Assembly: GCF_030052815.1 (NCBI RefSeq)
Contig: NC_079496.1
Coordinates: 82,139,652 to 82,203,651, forward strand
DNA length: 64,000 bases
Direction: 5' to 3'
Source: Hevea brasiliensis
Taxonomy: Eukaryota; Streptophyta; Magnoliopsida; Malpighiales; Euphorbiaceae
Part shown: one piece after another, positions 11,662-24,584 of the stretch
How positions within the stretch are numbered: position 1 is the first letter of the stretch
Layout of the letters: the number at the start of each line of letters is the position of its first letter
The notes under the pieces: model-generated
Database searches by the model: none
Told to the model about the DNA's origin: nothing
What the model saw: only the letters and a program-made list of their open reading frames with translations
Made by a program: the position numbers and the translations under genes

Positions 11662-13767
11662 TGAAGGAACGGAAGCGTGAAAAACACAAGTTTATACCAT
11701 TGAATTCAAAAATTTTCACCTAGGGTCACATGCATCATGCAAGATTTATTTTTATCTATTTGATTTCAATGATAAACAACATATTAAAACTCTTTTAATA
11801 TGTTTTTGGATCTGTATTTGCCATTTAAGATTTTAAAATTAATCAGATTAATTTTAGAACCCTAGATTAAATCAAGAACGATTACACTAACCTCTTGATG
11901 TGCTGCAGCGTGTCTGCGCCTTTGAGATTCGTCTTCAGGACACCAGATGTTGTCCCTCTAGCTTGTCCACACCAAGAACACCTATGGCAGCCCTTGAACA
12001 GCTTTTAAAGCCTTTTCTATTAATTAGAAATTCAAGTTCTGCCTTTTAAGAGATTAAAGATGTAAACAGGACACTAGAAACAATTTCTAGTGTTCTTAAT
12101 TCAAGAGATTGATGGCTAATCTCTTTGAATTGATGAGAGATGAAGAGAAATAGCTGGAGAGCCTCAAAGTGGCATGAAAAATGAGAGGAGAGGCTGCTGG
12201 TTATTTTTTCTTTTCATAACCACACTTAAATAGCTAGGTTAACACATTAAACCCTTGCCACATGTCACCCTTTGATTAGCTCTAGGTTTAAGTGACCCAA
12301 TCAAATTATGCCAAGTGTCAAACCTATATTTAATCTTGATTTTAATCATCTTACATGATTAAAAAAACATTTGGCAAGCTTATGTGTTATGCCATGTGTC
12401 ACCATCTCATGATGCCACGTGTCACACTGCAAAATGACCAAAATGCCCCTGTGTCTTAATTTTGAGTTCTCAACCCAAAATAATTATTTTTCTTCTTCTA
12501 ATTAATTTATATCAAATATAAATTAATTAATTAATCTCTATTAATTAATTTCTCATTAATTAAATTGATATTTAAACACTTTAAATATAAATTTAACTTA
12601 TATTATACATCCAATAATCTAGATTTGGTTTCAAGTCATGCTAGGGACTTTACAATCTAATTGCAAACCAAACCTATTTAATTAATCAATTAAACTATTT
12701 AATTAATTAATTAAATCATATTTAATTAGGTGATAACTTGTGTATGTGTGTGACTTACTAGGCTCATCACTAATTGGCAATGAGAAATGATATCAACTCT
12801 TAATATCATCAGAACTCTTTCTTACCATAAATGATTTCTCTAAATCATTTTATGAACCTCATAGACCATGGTTAACACCTAGCATAGCATGCCATGGCCA
12901 CCCAATTAGTAATAAGGTTTACCTTAAATGAACCTATAATCATATGTTACCATGCACTTGAATCTCTCTGTTACAAAATCCCAACTCAAGCTGGAGTCAT
13001 GGTTTATGTCAAACTCCATTTGCTATGAATATTATGTTCTCTTTTAATTTCAGTTCTTGATTAAAAAGATTTTCTCATCAGAAACTCTTTTCTGAATAAA
13101 TCTATCTGTCCTGGCCAGGAACTTGAAACATCAAGAACAATTAAATGAACATAGGATTTTATCTCTATTTACTTAGAGGAACAGATTCCATCTTGATCAA
13201 CACCTACCTCCATATGTAACTAGTAGGAGCCAACACATGCCCATATACCCATACATAGTACAAGTATGAAAGCAGTATCAAACTCAAACTACCTATATAC
13301 AAGATAACTGTGCTATCTAAGGTCTAAAGATTATATGCACTGATATGATTTATGACAAAACATTGACAAGAGTAAACTACATGTGCTTGTCATAAGCATC
13401 ACTGGTTCGGCCTACTTATCATTTATAAGTGCCTATCATGTTTGTTATATGGCATGAGACTCACCATTCCATCTTAGTTATATCTCATATAAATAACTTG
13501 GGAACAAACATGAATACAATCTTTCTGGATAAGTCATGTCCTTATTATGAAGTATCCTCGATTGTGAACCTATTTATGATACTTCGTGCTAGAAATATTG
13601 TCACTCATTCTTAACAACTTAAGAATAATATTTCTAACAAAATATCAATGGACCTTTTCTATTACACATAAATATATTATGTAAACGGAAAAGTGGAAAT
13701 GCCTTTATTAATAAAAATATGTACAAGATACATACTAAATGATATGCTCTAGGGCATACTACTAACA
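11662..13767 (-). repeat. Copia A 5' LTR position, probably a chimeric LTR
   Basis: This 2106-bp LTR has TG...CA ends. Its left end adjoins the PBS of A. Its right end adjoins RNase H codons of gypsy B, whose sequence continues without a target duplication that matches the left flank of A. The right part of an A LTR occurs again at 20403-21599, where the TCATG duplication of A lies. The simplest reading is that the left part belongs to A and the right part to another C1 element that had inserted into B, joined by recombination between LTRs. Confidence 0.8.
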
Positions 13768-15658
13768 TTGCCTTCCCAAGGTGGTTGTCAATCACACAAT
13801 CATAATCTTTCAGGAATTCAATCCATCGCCTCTGTCTCAAATTAAGTTCCTTCTGGGTTGGCAGATACTTCAGACTCTTATGGTCTGTGTGTATGTAGCA
13901 TTTTTCTCCATACAAGTAATGCCTCCATATCTTCAATGCGAAGATAATTGCTGCTAACTCCAAATCATGAGTAGGGTAATTCTTTTCATGTGGCCTTAAC
14001 TGCCTGGAAGCATATGCGACCACTTTCCCTTCTTGCATGAGTACACACCCTAACCCATTGTGTGAGGCATCACTGTAGACTACAAAGTCTTTTCCAGACA
14101 TTGGCTGTGTTAACACTGGTGCCTCTGTCAACATAGCCTTCAGCCTCTCAAAACTGGCTTGACACTTGTCATTCCAGTCAAATTTCATATTCTTGTGTAG
14201 TAATTTGGTCATTGGAGCAGCTATCAGGGAAAATCCCTTTACAAATCTTCTATAATATCCAGCTAACCCCAAGAAACTTCTGATCTCAGTTGTATTTCTG
14301 GGAGGCTTCCATTCCATCACTGCTTCAATCTTCTTGGGATCCACTCTAATCCCTTCAGCTGATACTACATGTCCAAGGAATGCAATCTCATTCAACCAGA
14401 ACTCACACTTGGACAATTTAGCATACAATTTCTTCTCTTTTAGAGTCTGCAGAACAATTCTCAAATGCTCATCATGTTCTGCTTTATCCTTGGAATACAC
14501 CAGGATGTCATCAATGAATACCACTATGAACCGATCTAAGTATGGATGAAAGATACGGTTCATAAGGTCCATGAATGCTGCTGGAGTGTTTATTAACCCA
14601 AATGGCATCACCAGGAATTCATAATGCCCATACCGAGTTCTAAATGCAGTCTTAGGCACATCTGCATCCTTAACCCTTAGCTGATGATACCCTGATCTGA
14701 GATCAATCTTAGAAAACACACCGGCTCCCTTCAACTGATCAAACAGATCATCAATTCTAGGCAATGGATACTTGTTCTTCACTGTTACTCTGTTTAACTG
14801 CCGGTAGTCAACACATAACCTCAGTGTCCCATCTTTCTTCTTTACAAATAGTACCGGAGCTCCCCACAATGACACACTGGGGCGTATGAACCCCTTGTCT
14901 AGTAATTCTTGCAGCTGGATTTTTAACTCTTTCAATTCAGCAGGTGCCATCCTATACAGAGCAATTGAAATGGGAGCTGTACCCGACATAATCTCAATAG
15001 CAAATTCAACTTCCCTTTCTGGTGGTAAACTAGGCAATTCCTCAGGAAATACCTCAGAGAAATCCCTTACTGTGGGTATGTCAGATAAGTTAAGTTTACC
15101 CTGCCTAGTGTCAACCACGTGTGCCAGATAGTCTTCACACCCTTTTCTTAGCCATCTCTTTGCAACTGTAGCTGAGATAACATTGGATAAGAAATCTGTC
15201 CTTTCACCCACAACTATTATTTCTTCGTTCTTAGCAGTTTTCAGAGACATTCTCTTCAATTTATAATCTACTATTGCCTGATGATGGGATAACCAATCCA
15301 TTCCCAAAATCGCGTCAAACTCATGGAAAGGTAGTTCGATTAAGTCTGCTGAGAACTCTTTCCCTTGAATTTTCAATGGACAGCCCTTATACACCTTGTT
15401 TACTACCACACTGTGGCCTAGCGGATTTGTGACCAGGATGTCTTGGTCACTTTCCTCCACTGGTATTCCCTTTTCTACGGGTAGCTTGATACAAATATAT
15501 GAATGAGTAGATCCAGGATCCACTAATGCATGCACAGAAGTATTATAAAGGAGGAACATACCCTTGATAACATCTGGAGCATCCTGTTCCTCCTGTGCCC
15601 TTATAGCATAGGCTTTGGCTGATTTTCTACCTTCTGCTCTCTCCACAGACTCTGACAC
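13768..15658 (-). pseudogene. pol: Gypsy B pol: protease, reverse transcriptase, RNase H
   Basis: A long open frame. Protease has [12 protein letters not shown] (the Asp of the active site with Pro-Gly, common in this gypsy group) and the ILGMDWL flap-side motif. Reverse transcriptase follows, with [17 protein letters not shown], then the FIDDILVYS active site, the FLGHVVS block and [13 protein letters not shown]. RNase H has [10 protein letters not shown], the DLELAA Glu block and TDHKSL. The frame runs into copia LTR sequence at 13767, so the last codons of the open frame (to 13634) are foreign. This is the best kept gypsy frame of the window, but it lacks integrase. Confidence 0.9.
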
Positions 15659-16808
15659 AGGTTTTACGTGAAATGCATTGCCTCAGCCTTACCCGGCCTT
15701 CTACCCCTTGGAGCTGGAGGGGCAGGCCTATCAGTTGATACCGGAGTGGATGTAGCAGTTCTGCGTGGACAATCTCGGACTAGGTGATCTATAGATCCAC
15801 ACCGTAAACAAGCACCTATCATCCTCCAACATTCACCCTTATGCCATTTTTGGCAATGTGGTCAAGCAACAGATACTGTTGGGGCTGGTCCCCTGTATCC
15901 TGTCCCTGGAGAGCTAGCCATTGAAGGGGTGGACTGGCCTCTCCTTGGTGCAAACTGAGATTTAGGCCTCTGTGACTGACCCTGACTTGGTGCTCTACTA
16001 AAACTCTGAGTAGGCGAACCTCTGAATTTCTTACTAGGGGCAGAAGATGTACCGGTCTAACCCTGACCTCTTTCTGTTTATCTGTCATACATTACGCTCA
16101 TTCATTCTAACTTTTTCAACCTTGATCGGCTTCCACTAACTTGGCAAACTCTGTAATCCCCAAGGCTGTAATCATTACTTTAATGTTATCATTGAGTCCT
16201 TCCTCAAATCTCTTGCATCTCTCTGCCTCATTAGGGACAATTTCTCGCCCATAGCAGCTCAGTCTGACAAATTCTCTTTCATATTCAGCCACTGTCAGCT
16301 GTCTCTGGTGTAGGGTAATAAACTCCCTTCTCTTCTCTTCCAAGTATACACTGCCCACATACTTCTTTCTGAACTCAGTGAGAAAGAAATCCCAAGTTAT
16401 CTGTTCTGGTGGCACCTCACTAGTTACTGTATCCCACCACTGGTATGCATCATCCTGCAGTAGTGATACAGCAGCTTCCAAATTCTGCTCTGGAGTACAA
16501 TGAAGTTGTTTCAAGACTCTTCTAGTTCTGTCCAACCAGTTTTCAGCTGTGACAGAATCATCTTCTCTTTTGCCCAGAAAGTCCACTGCTCCAAACTTCC
16601 TGAGTCTCTCTATATGAGATTTTTGATGTGGAGGTGGTGGTGGTGGCATAACTCCTGCCATTTGTCTAAAGAACTCAGCCATTTGCTGAAATTTGGCTGG
16701 TGCATTTGGTACTAGTGGAGCAGGTTCCCTCCTGTCTCCTGGTTCAGTTATAGATGGAGCATGACTTTCCACTTCCTCATCGACTGCTCTCTGCGATGTG
16801 GAGTCCAT
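15659..16808 (-). pseudogene. gag: Gypsy B gag with CCHC zinc knuckle
   Basis: The start is taken at the ATG at 16808 (MDSTSQRAVDEE), since the upstream ATG lies in an A-rich stretch just inside the element. The Retrotrans_gag domain is clear: LRKFGAVDFLGK, AENWLDRTRRVLKQL, LLQDDAYQWWDTV and the YEREFVRLSCYGREIV block. The frame breaks at 16116 just after KLVEADQG. A zinc knuckle CLRCGSIDHLVRDC (C-X2-C-X4-H-X4-C) lies at about 15757-15810 in another frame, with a stop just upstream. The product would form the nucleocapsid shell. At least two frame breaks make it a pseudogene. Confidence 0.82.
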
Positions 16809-16920
16809 ATTCTGATCAAAATAAAAAAAAAAAATCAAAAGATCTGCATTAGGGTCATCTTAACACTTACAATGCAATGCATGATATGCAATCTATCTAG
16901 GTCCAGAAACGCCTAAACCA

Positions 16921-16933
16921 TGCTCTGATACCA
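16921..16933 (-). other. Gypsy B primer-binding site
   Basis: The minus strand reads TGGTATCAGAGCA, five bases after the end of the 5' LTR, complementary to initiator tRNA-Met. Confidence 0.85.
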
Positions 16934-16938
16934 CTAAA

Positions 16939-19900
16939 TGTAACACCCTTCACCCGTCTACAGAATAGCCAAGCAAGGCGTGCTACACGGCGTGCCGGAA
17001 CAACTAGTTTGCGACTATTTCATTTACTGAACTCACCCCTCACCAGTCTACAGAATAGCCGAGCAAGGTGTGCTACACGGCGTGCCGAAACACCTAGTCT
17101 GTGATTATTTCATTTACTGAACTCAATTTGATTTTAAGAAGTCTTTTATGTAATATTCATATCATGCTGATACTATTTTTATACTTTGATAAAATCAGTG
17201 TTTCAAGACTGGTAATAAAAATTTGGCAAGATGCCGTCTATATTTAGAACAAACTGTCCTTCCAAACCTATTGAAAACAGTTTAATATTATGATATCAAA
17301 ATCTCAAATATTTCAGTCTCTATTTCTCAGTAAAGTCAATAGACTTTTACAGTCATTAAACAGTTCCATAATACAGTCCATAATAATTTAAATATATACA
17401 GAAAATCTCCATGTTATTTAATATGTACAAAATATTACAAACTTTAGAGCTTTCATAACATTACAAAATACAGGGCTGAATTTCAAATATACAACAAAAG
17501 TACAAAATACAAGATATCCTAAGTCCTACCTTGTATGCAATGCAGTGCAGATGACTCTGGACTCCTGTGCAGATATGATGTCTCACCTGGTCGTAGGTCT
17601 GCTGGGCTCCCTAGCTGTATCTCCAATACCTACGCATTACAAAAGCAACGAGCTAAGCAATTTTGCTTAGTGGTGCCAAATATAAAGAAATATACACTAA
17701 AATAAAGTAAATAAAGTGTTTACAAATTTTTGGTGGTGCTGTATGTCAGTAGACTGGATTTAGGTATTTGAATTTAATAGTACTTGAATTACTGCCCGTG
17801 TAGCCTATATACTGACCAGACTAGATAAACGGATATACTGGCACTGGGTACCTAGTACCTCGGGCCGTCACACCATCGGTCACAAAGTGTCTCCCGATGT
17901 GCAAATAGTGTGGCTAAGAAGCCATATAGTCAATCTGGTGATAAGCCAAGAATAAATACACAATATGTATAGCCATAGGCTATTAAAGTCACAGTGCGGC
18001 ATAATAAGCCGTAAAAATACAGTATGGCATGAAGCCATTTACAGAACAGCTGTCAGAATCCTATTGGCATGCCAACCTATACATACTAGTCAACTAGGCA
18101 AACTAGGGCACATTATTAATTAATTGTTTAATTCTTCAATTTTTGGAGCTTACTAACTATTATATAATTCACAAGTCAATGCATATGTTGACCTTGTTAG
18201 GTACTATGGATAAGTTGTTTCTAGCATCAATATGTCACAATTTATATCTCAATATGCTGCCAATATAGTGCAATTTACCATTTTTACAAGTTGGCATTCA
18301 TTGCTAAAATGCTTCAAGCATCATTGTATGCAAAATGTCAAATTCTCAATTTTTGTGTGCTAGATTGGTCTAGCTTAAAGTCCTATTTTCCTTGGTTTTT
18401 AGCTTCTGGTCAAAGAAGAAAAATTGTAGCTCTATGTCTTATTGCACGCGGGGCAAAATTTCAGGTCATTCTGAGTTGTATAGACCAAGATATGGTCAAT
18501 TTACTAAAGCTAGACAGATTGCACATTTAGTGCAAAATTTGGTCAATTTTAAGGTCACTTTTGGTTCGGCAGATTTTGTATCCGAACTTGTGCAAGCCAT
18601 TTGACTTGGTTCTGGCCATTTCTAGGCTTGGGTGTCTTCATAAGACTTGTAGATATAGGTCTTAACTATTCTTGGTCAAAATTTTAGGTCAATTGGACCT
18701 GTTTTGAGTGAGTTATGGCCTAAACACTAACTGCTGCCCAAATGGTCAGTTTTCAGGCCTTAAATGCACTAATCCGGATTTGGTCATTTTTAAGGTCAGT
18801 TTCTAGGCAGAATTTTGGCAACCTTTCTACATGAAAGTTGGCATATTTGGTGTCTAGTTTCACCCCCAATTAGCGTCATACCAATTGGGCTCACAGTTTG
18901 GTACTTATGGCCTAATTTAGGTGCTGCTTTCAATACACAACCTGCACAAAGCTCATACACTCCCAATTTAATGTTCCTTCTCCTCCTCATTACTACCATA
19001 TTCAATCAACAACACTTCCATACATATATTGTACACAATTTCAGCAATAATTCTGGGCAGAATGTTCAAGTGCTCAATGCACACAATTCATCATTAACTT
19101 CAACATTTACTTCCACCAAAATTCAACATACTTAAATGCTAATATTACACATATACTCCAACATATTCATACTTCAATATCACTTACACTTGCTGCCTAC
19201 AATTTAACATTAACATATATCATTAATAACCACATGTTCACACACAAATTCATGCTATTAGGGACTGCCAAACATGGCAGTTTGCTCAAGGCATCAATGT
19301 TCCATTTTACACCTTTAATCTAAACACTACATACACATACTTAAATACAAACTTACTACAATTTTCATTTGAATTAATCAACCTTCATTTTCATTCATTA
19401 GAAGTAAAAATACTCAAGCTCAACAAGGGTTCATGGCTGCCAAAAATGGACAAGTCCATTTCTCACTATTTCTTTCATTTCTCTTCACCAAAATACTCAC
19501 CTCAACCTAAACACAAGGTTTACTAAAGCAAGGGAGAGATTTTGGACACTTACAACTTTTGGAGCTTATCAAAACTTCACCAAATCTGGTTTTTCTTGTT
19601 GCCAATATCTTCCCCAAGGTGAATAGGCAAGCTTTAATGAAGGAAGCAAGTGAAAATGAGGGCTTGATGATGGAGAGAGAAAGCTTCATGCATGGTGGCC
19701 ATGGAGGACTTTGAGAGGATCAATTCGGCAAGCTTCTCCCAAGGTTGAAGATGACCCAATTCTGCCCACTAAGGTTTATTTTATGTAGTTTATAATATAG
19801 TTAGTGGAGCACTAATGAGTTGTTTAATGTTTAATTATATTAAGTTTCCTTTATTTACACATTTACCTATTTTCTTTCACAATTTACATAATGTATCACA

Positions 19901-20402
19901 ATTTAATTTTTCATGTCATTTCTAAAGTGTAATATCATTTATTTTTAATGGACATTGAGGTCAAAAGGCAACACTAGGTGTCAAAAGACTAAAATATCCC
20001 ACTTCGAGTTATATTCCTGATTTTTCAGTAACACTGATTTTTGTCTGTTTCTCGATTTTTCATTTTTCTTTGTACTAATCTATTAATTTTTCTTTGATAT
20101 TTCTAGTATCAATTACATTTCAATAAACCTTTATTTATGTCTCAAAATTAAATTCAGAGGGTTCCCCGTGGTCCCGGGTTAAACAACGGCCTTCCCAGTC
20201 TGATCACCCATCATTTGCGGTCTTGGCTCGTTTTACTTAGCATCATTTTCTCTCTTTCATTTTTGTTTGATTTTTCTTGTATTTTCTTTTTATTTATTTC
20301 ATCATTATATGTCTGTTTACTATCACCGAAGTGTAGTTCTAGACATCCTGACTTGCCTGGACTGTTATTTGACTACTGGAGTCGTATAGGGAGGATGTTA
20401 CA
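16939..20402 (-). repeat. Gypsy B 5' LTR (3464 bp)
   Basis: On the minus strand it starts TGTAACATCC at 20402 and ends GGGTGTTACA at 16939, next to the PBS. It matches LTR K closely except for a diverged block at about 19590-19900. It contains the hairpin CTAAGCAATTTTGCTTAG at 17653-17670 and a strong splice-donor-like GAGGTGAGT near 19500. On the right it lies inside a copia LTR at 20403. A target duplication cannot be checked because its other end has been lost. Confidence 0.88.
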
Positions 20403-21599
20403 TAAACACTTTAAATATAAATTTAACTTATACTACGCATCCAATAATCTAGATTTAGTTTCAAGTCATGCTAGGGACTTTGCAATTTAATTGCAAACCA
20501 AACCTATTTAATTAATCAATTAAACTCTTTAATTAATTAATTAAATCATATTTAAATAGTTGATAACTTGTGTATGTGTGTGACTTACTAGGCTCATCAC
20601 TAATTGGCAATGAGACATGATATCAACTCTTAATATCATCAGAACTCTTTCCTACCATAAATAATTTCTCTAAATCATTTTATGAACCTCATAGACCATG
20701 GTTAACACCTAGCATAGCATGCCATGGCCACCCAATTAGTAAGAAGGTTTACCTTAAATGAACCTATAATCATATGTTACCATGCACTAGAATCTCTCTG
20801 TTACAAAATCCCAACTCAAGCTGGAGTCATGGTTTATGTCAAACTCCATTTGCTATGAATATTATGTTCTCTTTTAATTCCAGTTCTTGATTAAAAAGAT
20901 TTCTCATCAGAAACTCTTTTCTGAATAAATTTATCTGTCCTGGCCAGGAGCTTGAAACATAAAGAACAATTAAATGAACATAGGATTTTATCTCTATTTA
21001 CTTAGAGGAACAAATTCCCTCTTGATCAACACCTACCTCCATATATAACTAGTAGGAGCCAACACATGCCCATATACCCATACATAGTACAAGTATGAAA
21101 GTAGTATCAAACTCAAACTACCTATATACAAGATAACTGTGCTATCTCAAGTCTAAAGATTATATGCACTGATATGATTTATGACAAAATATTGACAAGA
21201 GTAAACTCCATGTGCTTGTCATAAGTGTCACTGGTTCGGCCTACTTATCATTTATAAGTGCCTATCATGTTTGTTATATGGCATGAGACTCACCATTCCA
21301 TCTTATTTATATCTCATATAAATAACTTGGGAATAAACATGAATACAATCTTTCTGGATAAGTCATGTCCTTATTATGAAGTATCCTCGATTGTGAACCT
21401 ATTTATGATACTTTGTGCTAGAAATATTGTCACTCATATTCATAACAACTTAAGAATAATATTTCTAACAAAATATCAATAGACCTTTTCTATTACACAT
21501 AAATATATTACGTAAACGAAAAAGTGGAAATGCCTTTTATTAATAAAAATATGTACAAGATACATACTAAATGATATGCTTTAGGGCATATTACTAACA
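20403..21599 (-). repeat. Remainder of copia A 5' LTR
   Basis: These 1197 bases match the right-hand part (12574-13767) of a full C1 LTR and end in CTAACA at 21599, followed by the target duplication TCATG. With the left part of 11662-13767 they make one LTR that was split by gypsy B. Confidence 0.85.
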
Positions 21600-21604
21600 T
21601 CATG

Positions 21605-21790
21605 TTCCTCTTGAGTGGCCTATGGAGGTAAGAGACTAGGAACATTTGAGCCTACAACGTATCCTATATGTTCAAGGTTCAGGACAAGTTTTAAATTTCT
21701 AAGCCAATAAAAAAGATTAGGTTCTGTCAACCTATTGTGATTAAGTATGCTCGCAAGGATATTGGATGGTGGTGGTTGTTGTGTGCTCAT
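21605..21790 (-). pseudogene. gag: Copia D gag, 5' fragment
   Basis: The minus strand from the ATG at 21790 gives MSTQQPPPSNILASIL, as in copies A and G, then the LNLEHIGYV segment. A TAG replaces the Glu codon after LLPP. It ends at the target duplication of copia A; the gene continues at 3781 and below. The N-terminal start context matches that of the other copies. Confidence 0.8.
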
Positions 21791-22936
21791 TATTATCAAA
21801 AGAATAACTGTAGAAAATAACTAGATTAATTAGTAAATGTATCATGTAATTAACCAAAATGATTATAGTCTTTTAATTAAATTGGTCCTCCCACTAACTT
21901 AGCAAATCTTACACTTCCACCGAAAGAAACGAAAATCCTAGTTGGATGGATTTTTAGTGGGTGATTGAATTCTTATAATCTTATTGATCATCCTTAGGCA
22001 CATCCATTATTGGAATTACAATAAACTATAAGTGAGCAACTCCTTGCCCATCACATCTCATGTGAGGTTCAATCCTTTATCTAGCCCCTAATGCTCAAAA
22101 TCTCAGGCACATCCATTATTGACTTATCTTGCATTAGTTAAGTTGATCCCATTGAGCCAGTAAACATGCAAATAATTTTAATGTCCTCAAGCACATCCAT
22201 TATTGGCCACCAAACCATTTACATATTTACAATATCTCATGCTTAACAATTATTCTTAAGAAAATCTCTTAAATTAATTGCATCATATGCAAGTTATTTA
22301 AAATTTCTTAAAATAATTGCCTCAATGGATGGCCCATGAAATAATTACTTTAGTTATACCATTCCTAACTTAATCATTTGTTTGGAAGATTTTGTGGTCA
22401 GCTTAGTTACTATTATGGTCTTACTTTGCACATTATCCAATTAGCATGCATATATCATATACTTGCATACATTCCCATACATCTCATGCATACATGGATA
22501 AATAATAAATATGGTATGATCATGGACTTTCTAAGGGATTCAATTCTGAGCCACCAAGTATTGAATCAGGGCATTCCTAGGTGCATTTCATTCATTCATT
22601 TTACAAGAGTTGCTAAAAGAGTACATAATCTACACTTGATCTCAAATTCCTCCCACTAGTCCCACCAATGCTCTTGACCTCCTTGATCTTCTTGCAATCC
22701 ATTACATTGTAATCCTTGGCATACCAAGGTGAATTTACAAGAACATAGACTTTAAAGTCCTCAAATAAATGAAATTACAATCCAAAAAATATTACAACCT
22801 TTATAATACATGCCACCAAAATAAATTAATTAATTTACAACCCAAAGAAAAATAAAAGAAATAAATCCAATCACATTGGTCTTTTATTATCCATGATCAT
22901 CCACCATGCATATTACCATTTATCATTTAATAATTA
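21791..22936 (-). other. Copia D leader, shortened
   Basis: It is homologous to the leader of A. The three CTCAGGTACATCC-type motifs are kept as CAGGCACATCCATTATTG-like variants near 21992, 22102 and 22186. At about 22936 the sequence jumps into the LTR. The jump removes the hairpin array, the PBS and roughly 450 bases of the LTR end. No gene is seen. Confidence 0.7.
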
Positions 22937-24584
22937 ATTCTCTTTGAATTGATGAGAGAAGAAGAAGAAGAGAGGAAGAAGGCTTCTAGGGTGGCAGCAC
23001 ACTTTGAGAAAAATCATAATATTATTTTATTCTTTCATAACATCACATTATATAATTAGGTCATCGCTTAAAACGCTTGGCACATATCATCTTCTAATTG
23101 CACCTTAATTTTAAATGACCTAATCACATTAAGCCAAATGTCAAAGCTAGGTTTAATCTTGACTTTGATCATCATGCATGATTGGAAGATAAATGGCAAG
23201 CTTATATGGTGCTATGTGTCACCATTTCATGGTATGTCACCCTGTGAAATGACCAAATTATCCTTGCGTTGTAATTTTGAGTTCTCAATCCAAAATATTT
23301 ATTTCTCCTCTTCTAATCAATTTATATCAAATATAAATTAATTAATTAATATCTGTTAATTAATTTCTCATAATTAAATTCATATTTAAATACTTTAAAT
23401 ATAATCTTAACTTATACTATACATCTAATAACCTAGATTTGGTTTTAAGCGATGCTAGGGACTTTGTAATCTTATTGCAAATCAAACCTATTTAATTAAT
23501 CAATTAAACTCTTTAATTAATTAATTAAATCACATTTAATTTGGTGATTACTTGTGTATGCGTGTGACTCACTAGGCTCATCACTGATTGGCAATAAGAT
23601 ATGATATCAACTCTTAATATCATCAGAACTTTTTCTTACCATAAATGATTTCTCTAAATCATTTTAGGCATCTCATAGACCAAGGTTAACACCTAGCATA
23701 GCATGCCATGGCCACCCAATCAGTAATAAGGAATATCTTAAATGAACCTTTAATCATATGTTACCATACACTAGAATCTCTCTGTTATAAAATCTCAATT
23801 CAAGCTGGAGTCATGGTTTCTGTTAAACCCCATTTGCTATGAATATTATGTTCTCTTTTGATTCCAATTCTTGATTAGAAAGATTTTCTCATTAGAAACT
23901 CTTTTCTGATTAAATCTGTCTATCCTGACCAGGAACTTGAAACATCAAGAATAATTAAATGAACATAGGATTTTATCCCTATTTACTTAGGGTAACAGAT
24001 TCCATCTTGATCAACACCTATCTCCATATGTAACTGGTAAGAGCCAACATATGCCCATTTACCCATACACAGTACAAGTATAAAAGTAGTATCAAACTCA
24101 AACCGCCTATAAATAAGATAACTGTGCTATGTCAGGTCTAAAGATTATTTGCACTGATATGATTTATGACAATGCATTGACAAGAGTAAACTCCACGTGC
24201 TTGTCATAAGTGTCACTGGTTCGGCCTACTTATCATGCATAAGTGCCTATCATGTTTGTTATATGGTATGAGACTCACCATTTCATCTTATTTACATCTC
24301 ATATAAATAACGTGGGAACAAATATGATTACAATCTTTCTGGATAAGTCATGTCTTTATTGTGAAGTATCCTCGATTGTGAACTAATTTATGATACTTTA
24401 TGCTAGAAATACTGTCACTTATATTCTTAACAACTTAAGAATATAATTTCTAACAAAATATCAATGGACCTTTTCTATTACACATAAATATGTTATGTAA
24501 ACGAAAAAGTGAAAATGCCTTTTTATTAATAAAACATGTATAAGATATATACTAAATGATATGCTCTAGGGCATACTACTAACA
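22937..24584 (-). repeat. Copia D 5' LTR, truncated
   Basis: It matches C1 LTRs from the CTCTTTGAATTGATGAGAG segment to the terminal CTAACA at 24584. It is more diverged than the LTRs of A, F and G, which fits D being an older insertion. It adjoins gypsy E pol directly, and no matching target duplication is visible because the other end of D is missing. Confidence 0.82.

Larger units (their letters stand above)
13768..20402 (-). mobile_element. Gypsy B (family T1), 3' part missing
   Basis: A minus-strand Ty3/gypsy element with 5' LTR, PBS, gag, zinc knuckle, protease, reverse transcriptase and most of RNase H. Integrase and the 3' LTR are absent because the sequence switches to a copia LTR at 13767. 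On the right its LTR starts inside a copia LTR (20403). The gag and pol sequences and the long LTR with an initiator-Met PBS fit the Tekay/Del group of chromoviruses. The clade call is from recognition of motifs, not from a tree. Confidence 0.85.
3782..21599 (-). mobile_element. Copia A (family C1), interrupted and rearranged at its 5' end
   Basis: The outer limits are fixed by a perfect 5-bp target duplication TCATG at 3777-3781 and 21600-21604. The duplication lies in gag of copia D, whose reading continues on both sides. Order on the minus strand is 5' LTR (disrupted), PBS, leader, gag, protease remnant, integrase, reverse transcriptase, RNase H, PPT and 3' LTR. Ty1/copia order is shown by integrase lying before reverse transcriptase. 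The 5' LTR holds a truncated gypsy element (B, 13768-20402) together with a duplicated LTR part. All coding regions contain stops or frameshifts, so this copy cannot act on its own. Confidence 0.85.

Noticed and set aside
14334..14549. Plus-strand frames opposite gypsy and copia pol (also 6120, 7481, 7890, 34991, 59952)
   Set aside because: They are shadows of the coding frames on the other strand and have no independent support.
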